This document shows positions 6,516 to 12,438 of a DNA stretch of 12,438 bases, piece after piece. Below the pieces are notes generated by a model. The model saw only the letters and a list, made by a program, of their open reading frames with translations, searched no databases and was not told where the DNA came from. A program made the position numbers and the translations under genes. Source of the DNA: Methanobacteriota archaeon. GTDB lineage: Archaea > Methanobacteriota > Methanobacteria > Methanobacteriales > Methanobacteriaceae. Location: assembly GCA_029556335.1 (NCBI GenBank), contig JAKQFA010000056.1, positions 1 to 12,438 of the forward strand, given 5' to 3'. How positions within the stretch are numbered: the stretch's first letter is position 1; every line of letters starts with the position of its first letter.

Positions 6516-7667
6516 TTGTTGTACAGAAAACTTGGGAAAACTGGTCAAATAGTTTCTATACTGGGATTTGGGTGCATGAGATTGCCCATCAGTGATGGGA
6601 ACCCCGAAAAGATAGATGAACCCTTGGCCACCAAGATGCTGCATCATGCCCTGGAAGAGGGTGTGAACTACGTGGACACCGCCTATCCCTACCATGGCTC
6701 CACAGCCACCACTGGAGGTAAGAGTGAATTATTGGTGGGAGAGGTGCTCTCTGATGGTTACCGGGACCAGGTGTACCTATCCACCAAACTACCCTGCTGG
6801 TTGGTCCAGGAAAAAGAAGACCTGGATCATTACCTGGATCAACAGCTGGAAAGGCTGCGAACTGATCGGATCGATTTTTATCTACTGCATGGTCTGAACC
6901 AGAAGACCTGGGAAAACCTGAGCAACCTGGATGTTCTCGAATTTCTGGACCGAACCCTGGAAGATGGCCGGGTAGGATACGCTGGTTTTTCCTTTCACGA
7001 CGAATTAGATGTATTCAAGCCCATTGTAGACTCTTATTCCTGGAGTTTTGTCCAGATACAGTATAACTACATGGATCAGGACTTCCAGGCGGGTAGAGCT
7101 GGATTGGAATATATAAAGGCCCGGTACATGGGTAGTGTCATCATGGAACCCCTCCGGGGAGGCTGTCTAACCAAAAATGTCCCGGCTGTGATCCAGGACA
7201 TCTGGGATAGGGCTCCGGTGAAAAGGACACTGGCTGAGTGGGGTTTACGATTCTTATGGGACCAGGAAGAGATGGATCTTGTCTTGAGTGGTATGAGCAC
7301 CATGGAACAGGTTGAAGAGAATATAAGAATTGCCAGTGAAGGTTGCTCCAGTAGCCTATCCTCCCTGGAGAAGGAACTGATCCAGGAAGTCCGGGAGGCC
7401 TACCAGTCCCGGATGCACGTGGGCTGCACAGGGTGTGGTTATTGCATGCCCTGCCCTGCCGGGGTGGACATACCCCTGAATTTGAACCTTTTAAATGATG
7501 TTTACATCTACCAGAACATGGAAAAACCAAGTGGTAACTATTCCTTCCTAAAGGCCAAGGGAATGAGTGCTTCCTACTGTACAGATTGTGGGGAGTGTGA
7601 AGAGAAGTGCACCCAGCAGATACCCATCAGGGAATACCTGAAAGAGACTGCAAAGACCTTTGAATAA
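6516..7667 (+). CDS. Aldo/keto reductase with C-terminal 4Fe-4S domain
   Basis: The 383-residue protein joins an aldo/keto reductase barrel to an iron-sulfur tail. The N-terminus YRKLGKTGQIVSILGFGCMR is typical of the family. The catalytic tetrad is visible as Asp54 (YVDTA), Tyr59, Lys91 (STKLP) and His125 (LLHG). The tail has CTGCGYCMPCP (Cys304, 307, 310, 313) and a second ferredoxin-like site, Cys355-x2-358-x2-361-x3-365. This architecture is common in anaerobes, where the tail probably passes electrons to or from the barrel; the substrate is unknown. The start is a TTG (6516, or the next codon at 6519) because the nearby ATG at 6508 is out of frame; GAGG at 6504-6507 is the likely ribosome binding site. 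The promoter must lie within or beside the decayed gene just upstream. It is a single-gene unit. Confidence 0.9.
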   Translation: MLYRKLGKTGQIVSILGFGCMRLPISDGNPEKIDEPLATKMLHHALEEGVNYVDTAYPYHGSTATTGGKSELLVGEVLSDGYRDQVYLSTKLPCWLVQEKEDLDHYLDQQLERLRTDRIDFYLLHGLNQKTWENLSNLDVLEFLDRTLEDGRVGYAGFSFHDELDVFKPIVDSYSWSFVQIQYNYMDQDFQAGRAGLEYIKARYMGSVIMEPLRGGCLTKNVPAVIQDIWDRAPVKRTLAEWGLRFLWDQEEMDLVLSGMSTMEQVEENIRIASEGCSSSLSSLEKELIQEVREAYQSRMHVGCTGCGYCMPCPAGVDIPLNLNLLNDVYIYQNMEKPSGNYSFLKAKGMSASYCTDCGECEEKCTQQIPIREYLKETAKTFE

Positions 7668-7897
7668 AAAATATGGAATTCATTTAGTATCTCTGGGAAG
7701 CACCCTCTAAGTAGGAATCAGTACTTAGCAGGCTGTTTTTATTTCTGATCATAGAAATATAGAGGTTTGTGATTGCGTATCCAAGTTACCACCAATCATC
7801 GTGATTGATGATAATAAAGGGTTATAAAAAAGAGGTTTATTTTTAAATCCCAGATGTTTTTCCTAATTATCATTAAAACCAGATAGTATACTAAAAG

Positions 7898-7905
7898 TTT
7901 AAATA
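7898..7905 (+). promoter_or_regulatory. Candidate TATA box of the GT20-GHMP unit
   Basis: TTTAAATA is preceded by the purine-rich AAAAG, a fair BRE-TATA pair for archaea. Transcription would start near 7927 and give a leader of about 140 bases ahead of the GT20 start at 8065. I see no better box nearer the gene. Confidence 0.4.
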
Positions 7906-7944
7906 GAGGATAATTAATAATATCACTCAAAAAAAGGTAGTAGG

Positions 7945-7986
7945 ATGGAGATAGCGCCAGTTGGAGGGATAAGATTTACTGTTTAG
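7945..7986 (+). CDS. Possible 13-residue leader peptide
   Basis: An ATG after a GGTAGTAGG purine tract opens a 13-codon frame (MEIAPVGGIRFTV) ending in TAG. It falls between the likely transcription start and the GT20 gene. It could be a translated leader peptide or chance. There is no run of a single amino acid that would suggest classical attenuation. Confidence 0.15.
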   Translation: MEIAPVGGIRFTV

Positions 7987-8064
7987 GTAGTCTTACTTTC
8001 AATTGGCTTCTAGATAATGCACACTGAAATTTCCACTAAAATCAATGTAATCGGAGGCACCTGA

Positions 8065-9591
8065 ATGGAAGTTGAATTTTTGAAAGACAAAGAAATAATA
8101 GTAGCCTCGAATCGAGGTCCTGTATTATTTAAAAGAGACGACAGAGGGAAAATAGAATTAATCAGGGGGGCGGGGGGAATTGTGGGATCCATGATTCCCT
8201 TCATGCAAAAAACTCGTGGTACATGGGTTTCTTCTGCAATTGGAGAATGTGACCATTATATGGACCATGAATATCAGGGTAAAGTACCCATACCATTAGA
8301 AGACCCTGAATATTATGTCCAATTCATCAAAACCTCAGAGGAAACATACAATGGCTTTAATGGTAAATTTGCCAACCCATTGTTGTGGTTTATTCATCAT
8401 TCCATGTGGAACCCGCCCTACTCACCCTGTGCCGATGATGAACTGCACCAGGCCTGGGATTCCTACCAGTACGTGAACTCCAGATTCGCAGCTGCCATAG
8501 GGGAAGATGTGCGAAACTCAAAAAAGACCCCCATAGTAATGTTACAGGATTATCATATTTATTTAACCCCCAGATTGATAAGAGAAGAGCATCCGGATGT
8601 TCTTATGAGTCAATTCGTCCACATTCCTTTCCCGCCACCAGAAATATTCCAGCAACTGCCCAACCACATGCAAATAGAAATTTTAGAGAGTATACTGACC
8701 AATGACGTTCTGGGGTTCCATATTCCACGTTATAAGAACAATTTTCTCCGGACTGTAAAACAAATCCTGTCCCAAGCCCTGGTGGATGACATGGTGGGCG
8801 ACATTCTGTACAACGGACACGTCTGCCATGTGCGAACCTATCCCATCAGTATCGACTTGGAAACAATTCAGAAACATGCCCAGAACCCTATGGTGATTTT
8901 AAAGGAAAAAGAGGTGGATGAACTGGTTGGAAACTGCAAGTTAATCTACAGGACTGACCGGGCAGACCTTTCTAAGAATATTATCAGGGGATTCCAGGCC
9001 TATGACATGTTCCTGGAGAAGTACCCAGAATGGAAAGAAAATGTTAAATTTGTGGCCACTTTAATGTCATCCCGGCAGGACATCAAGATCTACAGGGAAT
9101 ACACCGATAACATAAGGGATATAGTTAAAAAGATCAACGAAAAACATGCTACTCCGGATTGGGAGCCAATTAAATACATCTGCCGGGGAGACTATGATTT
9201 GGTTGTTGCCCTTCTTAAAAGATATGATGTTTTAATGGTCAACCCCATCCTGGATGGGATGAACATCGTAGCCAAAGAAGGGAGTGCAGTAAACGAAAAC
9301 AACGGGGCTTTAATCCTATCTACCGGGGCTGGATGTTATGAAGAGTTGAAAGATGGAGCCCTCTGCATAAATCCCTATGATATACGGCAAACTGCAGAAT
9401 CCATAAACACCGCCCTGTTAATGGATGAGAAGACCAAAAAGCAGTTGATCAAAAATGCCAGGGCAGTTCTCACAAGAAACAACTTGAATAAATGGGTTTC
9501 TGATCAACTAAAGGATATTGAGATGGTCATGTACGAAAGACAGGAACTAGAAAAGAGTGAGAATCATGAAGAAGCCCGATTAATGAATTAA
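8065..9591 (+). CDS. otsA: GT20 glycosyltransferase, trehalose-6-phosphate synthase-like
   Basis: The 508-residue protein is a retaining GT-B glycosyltransferase of family GT20, whose best-known member joins UDP-glucose to glucose 6-phosphate. Visible features in order are ASNRGPV (14-20), the GAGGIVGS loop (35-42), DYH (162-164), HIPFP (186-190), LGFHIPRY (216-223), Arg299 and Lys304 in TDRADLSK (297-304; the nucleotide-sugar phosphate contacts in OtsA), and DGMNIVAKE (397-405) with the donor-binding Asp and Glu. The catalytic set looks complete, so it should be active, but the acceptor-pocket region (LWFIHHSMW, 107-115) differs from Escherichia coli OtsA and the product may not be trehalose 6-phosphate. 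The start follows GGAGG by seven bases. A GHMP-family gene begins 36 bases downstream and is probably cotranscribed. No phosphatase partner is present. Confidence 0.8.
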   Translation: MEVEFLKDKEIIVASNRGPVLFKRDDRGKIELIRGAGGIVGSMIPFMQKTRGTWVSSAIGECDHYMDHEYQGKVPIPLEDPEYYVQFIKTSEETYNGFNGKFANPLLWFIHHSMWNPPYSPCADDELHQAWDSYQYVNSRFAAAIGEDVRNSKKTPIVMLQDYHIYLTPRLIREEHPDVLMSQFVHIPFPPPEIFQQLPNHMQIEILESILTNDVLGFHIPRYKNNFLRTVKQILSQALVDDMVGDILYNGHVCHVRTYPISIDLETIQKHAQNPMVILKEKEVDELVGNCKLIYRTDRADLSKNIIRGFQAYDMFLEKYPEWKENVKFVATLMSSRQDIKIYREYTDNIRDIVKKINEKHATPDWEPIKYICRGDYDLVVALLKRYDVLMVNPILDGMNIVAKEGSAVNENNGALILSTGAGCYEELKDGALCINPYDIRQTAESINTALLMDEKTKKQLIKNARAVLTRNNLNKWVSDQLKDIEMVMYERQELEKSENHEEARLMN

Positions 9592-9627
9592 AAATCTCGT
9601 TCAGCGAAAGATAATAAGGATTAGATA

Positions 9628-10773
9628 ATGCCCATAGAACTTCATGATAACCTAAAAGCAGCCCAAAGAGAAAAAGCTTTGCCAAAGCTTACAGCTTACA
9701 ACCGAATTGATGGCCCCGGGTCCAGTTTAGATTTAAGTGAATTTCAGGAGGCCTTCTGGAGATTGCCAGATATTCAGGAGGATGACCCCGCCCAGAAATG
9801 GAGTTGTGACCTTCCCCGAACCATTGGCATGACCATAGACACCGGGACCGAAATCTCAGCGCATCCCTTTGATCCGGGATTTATATGCGTTAAATCTGTA
9901 GAATATGAAACCGAAGTTGTTGCTGCGCCAGGGGAAGTGACTCCTGTTAAGGAGAATTGGTTGCTGAAGATACTGGAAATATTTGACTTATCCGGTGTCA
10001 AGTTCATTTTACGGAACCTCAGGGAGGGCACACAATCTTCAGGGCTGGGTGGATCATCAACTGCCACCATTGGAGTGTGTATACTTGCCAATATCTTAGC
10101 AGGACAGCCTTTTAGTGATGTTCAGTTGATTTCTTTAGCATCACGTGTTGAACAGGGTTTGGGAGTAAGTATCACCGGAACCCAGGAACAGTCCAACGTC
10201 ATCTTCGGAGGGGTAACTGATTATGTCTGGTTTCCCTGGGGAGTGCCAGGAGATTCGGGCACTGGTTATGGTGAATCCCTACGTTATGAGCTCATAACAC
10301 CTGAAGATTACGGGTTACTAGAGGAAAGAATGGCTATTTTTCATTCTGGACATCCCCGCCTGAGTTCAGAAGTTAATCAGACCTGGAGAAACGCTCTTTT
10401 AACTGGTCCAGGTTACAAGTTGCATTCCGCGAAATTGAAAGTGGCCTATGAGTTTCGTGAAGGACTAAGACTTCAAAAATGGGATCATGTACTGGAATCA
10501 ATAGACAGATACCGCAGGATCCGGACAAAGCTATGTGAAGGTTATATGGAAAATTCCCGGGATTTATTAGAACGTGCTGAAAGCCTCTACTCTACCGCTT
10601 TCCCCCTAGGTGCAGGGGGAGGGGGTGGAGTGCTCTTATTCTCCCCGGAACCCGGATCCTTAGAGGAGTTACGTGAGGATCTTAAGGGGATCTACCGTGA
10701 GATCCCCTTTAAATTACGGTCCAATGGGCATGAACTGAGTAACGTGGATTTAAGACCATCTGCTCCCGATTAG
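9628..10773 (+). CDS. GHMP kinase superfamily protein
   Basis: The 381-residue protein has the GHMP ATP-binding motif SSGLGGSSTA (137-146) and the C-terminal glycine-rich motif LGAGGGGGVLLFSP (327-340). It most resembles the sugar-kinase branch that includes heptose-7-phosphate kinase (HddA) and fucokinase-like enzymes. The N-terminus carries the substrate motif as YNRIDGPGSSLDL (24-36), followed by an insertion of about 25 residues before LPRTIGMTID. In the usual GxQDQ motif the acidic residue is Glu187 (GTQEQSNVIFGG), where I would expect Asp. It lies 36 bases after the GT20 gene with an AAGGA site, so the two probably act on the same sugar. The substrate is unknown. It may be a kinase acting before or after the glycosyl transfer. 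Confidence 0.75.
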   Translation: MPIELHDNLKAAQREKALPKLTAYNRIDGPGSSLDLSEFQEAFWRLPDIQEDDPAQKWSCDLPRTIGMTIDTGTEISAHPFDPGFICVKSVEYETEVVAAPGEVTPVKENWLLKILEIFDLSGVKFILRNLREGTQSSGLGGSSTATIGVCILANILAGQPFSDVQLISLASRVEQGLGVSITGTQEQSNVIFGGVTDYVWFPWGVPGDSGTGYGESLRYELITPEDYGLLEERMAIFHSGHPRLSSEVNQTWRNALLTGPGYKLHSAKLKVAYEFREGLRLQKWDHVLESIDRYRRIRTKLCEGYMENSRDLLERAESLYSTAFPLGAGGGGGVLLFSPEPGSLEELREDLKGIYREIPFKLRSNGHELSNVDLRPSAPD

Positions 10774-10801
10774 TTGTTTTATTCGGGGGGGTAAAAAAAA
10801 G
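10774..10801. terminator. T-rich/A-run spacer between convergent genes
   Basis: The 28-base gap between the GHMP-family stop and the end of the broken toxin holds TTGTTTTATT (plus strand, after the GHMP gene), seven G's, and eight A's (10793-10800) that read as eight T's on the minus strand right after the vapC stop. T-runs end transcription in archaea, so this may serve both directions. Confidence 0.45.
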
Positions 10802-11188
10802 TTATTGTATTCTGATTATACCATCTGCTTTAGCAAAATCAGAATCAAAGGAAACAATGGTGTCAGTTTTAAATTCTTTCATGAGTTCTAATGTAACCGC
10901 ATCAGCGAAAGATAGTACCCCATCATAGTGTAGGAAGGTACTCATGGCCTTGGAACTAATTTCATGATCCAGATATTTCACCTCAAGGTTGTCCGTAATA
11001 TAATTGTACAGAAGGACTCCTTCTTATCCCCAGCCAGGCCACCCATCATGGTTACTGCTTCGGATAAAACCAGTGTAGATGTTATTTTATCTTGTTTGAG
11101 AACTTCAAGGAGTATTTCAAGGACGCGGCCATGCCACTGGTCTTTTCTAAGACGCTGCAATCAGGAAAGAGGAGTCGATGAAGATCAA
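10802..11188 (-). pseudogene. vapC: PIN-domain toxin (VapC-like) with two compensating frameshifts
   Basis: The gene would encode a PIN ribonuclease of about 128 residues. The first frame from TTG (11188) reads IFIDSSFLIAA, the catalytic-Asp opening of PIN proteins, and then meets TAG (11149-11147). The next frame (about 11158-11020) reads KDQWHGRVLEILLEVLKQDK and TLVLSEAVTMMGGLAGDK, with the conserved Glu. Past about 11020 a third stretch reads YNYITDNLEVKYLDHEI, then GVLSFADAVT and IVSFDSDFAKADGIIRIQ with the later acidic residues, ending in TAA at 10804-10802. First and last segments are in the same frame, so a +1-type and a -1-type lesion cancel, but stops in between block translation. 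The start overlaps the antitoxin stop (TTGA), the usual coupled arrangement. Sequencing indels are the main alternative. Confidence 0.8.
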
Positions 11189-11409
11189 TTCTTTTCTCCC
11201 ATCTGGGCCTTCTTCTTAAGCTTCACTGCTGGTTCTTCCACCATTCCCAGTACATCGTCTATGGTAACCTTTTTTCTAAACTTCAACTCCACACCATCTC
11301 CAGTGGGGATCCATTCCATAATATCCCCCGGCCCCACTTGAAACCTCTTCCTTATCCTGGCAGGGACCACTGTTTGAAAACCCTTAGAGATCTTGGTTTG
11401 GCAAGTCAT
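11185..11409 (-). CDS. vapB: AbrB/SpoVT-family antitoxin (VapB-like)
   Basis: A 74-residue DNA-binding antitoxin of the SpoVT/AbrB swapped-hairpin type. The motif KISKGFQTVVPARIRKRFQV (6-25) followed by GPGDIMEW (26-33) is the hallmark of this fold; the basic C-terminal tail should contact the PIN toxin. It would neutralise the toxin and repress its own promoter. The ATG is supported by GGTGA (11419-11415) five bases upstream and a TATA-like box about 35 bases upstream. The stop overlaps the TTG start of the toxin gene, which is frameshifted, so this antitoxin seems to have outlived its toxin. It could still act as a regulator or protect against a related toxin elsewhere. Confidence 0.85.
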   Translation of the reverse strand: MTCQTKISKGFQTVVPARIRKRFQVGPGDIMEWIPTGDGVELKFRKKVTIDDVLGMVEEPAVKLKKKAQMGEKN

Positions 11410-11443
11410 CTAGTTCACCAATTTGAATAACCATTTTTCAAGG

Positions 11444-11451
11444 TATTTATG
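11444..11451 (-). promoter_or_regulatory. Candidate TATA box of the vapBC unit
   Basis: CATAAATA on the minus strand, 35-42 bases before the vapB ATG. Transcription about 25 bases downstream would give a leader of about 12 bases that contains the GGTGA ribosome binding site. Confidence 0.4.
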
Positions 11452-11767
11452 TTTTTCAAAGTTTTTTTAAAAATTAGGAGTCCCTCACAGAGTATTAACT
11501 AGGGAAAAAATATTCATAAATAAAATAGACATGCCAATAAATTATTTCTCTACCATTAAATGCCCTTTTCTGTTTCTAATTATATTAATTTTTGAAAAGA
11601 TGATTTTTTAATAAAAGTTGGCAAAAGTATCGAAACATATAGGGGAAGCAGTTGATTTACACCAATATCACAAAAGTTTGGAAAAACAGTGCCATGGCTA
11701 AATCTTATCAGTCACTTTTCGTTACGATGGTTTGAAAAAATTATCAAATAAAGTCTGGAATAATGTC
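11452..11767. other. AT-rich flank of the CRISPR array
   Basis: About 315 very AT-rich bases lie between vapB and the first repeat, with no gene and no degenerate repeat copy. On the minus strand a run of six T's (11740-11735) lies about 30 bases beyond the repeat at 11768, as expected for termination of a transcript leaving the array leftward. If the array is instead read rightward, this stretch would be the leader. Confidence 0.4.
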
Positions 11768-12438
11768 ATTTCAATCCCAAAATGGTCTGATTTTAGTAGT
11801 TAAGAAAGAATCCGTCTCAAAACATGATAAACTATTTCAATCCCAAAATGGTCTGATTTTAGTCCAGGGAAACACTACTTTGATATTCAGTATTGTTTAT
11901 TTCAATCCCAAAATGGTCTGATTTTAGTCCACATCGGCTTTTACGGAAACAGCATATTAAACCCATTTCAATCCCAAAATGGTCTGATTTTAGTCGGATT
12001 TGGATTGTTAACCTTTGTTAATAATGCTATTTCAATCCCAAAATGGTCTGATTTTAGTCTTCTGGGTCATCATGTCGCCACTTCATCATCTTATAATTTC
12101 AATCCCAAAATGGTCTGATTTTAGTATTAACGCCCCAACACTCTTGCAAGGTTTCCTCTTCATTTCAATCCCAAAATGGTCTGATTTTAGTCCGTTACAT
12201 CTGCGGCGCCGACGTCATAGATGACATTTCAATCCCAAAATGGTCTGATTTTAGTTTGCTTCCCAGCTGTTTGAATTGCTTCTCAGGTCATATTTCAATC
12301 CCAAAATGGTCTGATTTTAGTAGAAATATAAGAAATCCGCCAAGATGGAGTATTATAATTTCAATCCCAAAATGGTCTGATTTTAGTAGTATATACAGCG
12401 AGGGGGTGTGTACCCCTATCTGGATTTCAATCCCAAAA
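11768..12438. CRISPR. CRISPR array, ten 30-bp repeats plus a partial one, continuing past the window
   Basis: The 30-base repeat begins ATTTCAATCCCAAAA and ends TGGTCTGATTTTAGT. Full copies start at 11768, 11834, 11899, 11965, 12029, 12096, 12162, 12226, 12292 and 12358, and all ten are identical; a 15-base piece begins at 12424. Spacers are 36, 35, 36, 34, 37, 36, 34, 36, 36 and 36 bases. The repeat is close to the one I recall from Methanothermobacter thermautotrophicus, differing mainly in the central AAAA and the last two bases. Read on the minus strand it ends in ATTGAAAT, like the eight-base 5' handle of type I crRNAs, so I infer minus-strand transcription with the leader beyond the right edge. 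No cas gene is in the window, so the subtype (I-B is a guess) is not shown. Confidence 0.97.

Larger units (their letters stand above)
7668..8064 (+). other. Intergenic region ahead of the GT20 gene
   Basis: About 400 AT-rich bases. It contains a nested inverted repeat (ATCATC-gtgatt-GATGAT, near 7796-7813), a good TATA box and a very short open frame, the last two listed separately. I see no other gene and no tRNA. Confidence 0.4.

Noticed and set aside
7796..7813. Nested inverted repeat ATCATC/GATGAT
   Set aside because: Six-base AT-rich arms in an AT-rich gap are common by chance, and nothing nearby supports a role.
10964..11341. 125-codon plus-strand frame opposite vapBC
   Set aside because: It is the antisense of the AbrB antitoxin and PIN toxin segments, which have clear motifs on the minus strand.
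12015..12224. A 69-codon plus-strand open frame inside the CRISPR array
   Set aside because: Its translation repeats the same ISIPKWSDF peptide because it runs through the repeats; it is a by-product of the array.

Overview
The window looks like chromosomal DNA from a methanogenic archaeon, most likely Methanobacterium or a close relative in the Methanobacteriales. The evidence is indirect. The CRISPR repeat is close to the repeat I remember for Methanothermobacter thermautotrophicus. Ribosome binding sites of the GGTGAT/GGAGG type lie 5-8 nt from starts, TATA-like boxes lie where archaeal promoters would have them, and several protein families are typical of methanogens: an iron-sulfur aldo/keto reductase, a 4Fe-4S ferredoxin-like protein, an AbrB-type antitoxin and an adhesin-like secreted protein. 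No rRNA, tRNA, insertion sequence or cas gene was seen.

Layout. Positions 112-3511 hold three minus-strand genes: a secreted penicillin-binding-protein-4-like (S13) peptidase whose signal peptide appears to start at an ATT codon, a flavodoxin, and a HEAT-repeat protein. A 470-nt gap with a 10-bp perfect inverted repeat follows. Positions 3982-5636 hold a ferredoxin-like protein (plus) that meets a small four-helix membrane protein (minus) stop to stop with no gap, then an FMN split-barrel protein (minus). Positions 5905-6491 are gene debris: an adhesin-like secreted protein stopped after 67 codons, running into an unrecognised decayed gene with a C-terminal hydrophobic helix. Next come an iron-sulfur aldo/keto reductase (6516-7667) and a two-gene unit of a trehalose-6-phosphate-synthase-like GT20 glycosyltransferase and a GHMP-kinase-family protein (8065-10773). 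Positions 10802-11409 hold a VapBC-type module whose antitoxin is intact and whose PIN toxin carries two compensating frameshifts. From 11768 to the window end is a CRISPR array of ten identical 30-bp repeats plus a partial eleventh.

The genes do not form one pathway. The redox proteins (flavodoxin, ferredoxin-like protein, aldo/keto reductase, FMN protein) are separate units that fit an anaerobe rich in flavin and iron-sulfur chemistry. The GT20-GHMP pair is the best candidate for a little-described metabolic function, probably a phosphorylated disaccharide or compatible solute, although no cognate phosphatase is in view. The stretches at 5.9-6.5 kb and 10.8-12.4 kb (broken surface gene, broken toxin, CRISPR) are the accessory, decaying part of the window.
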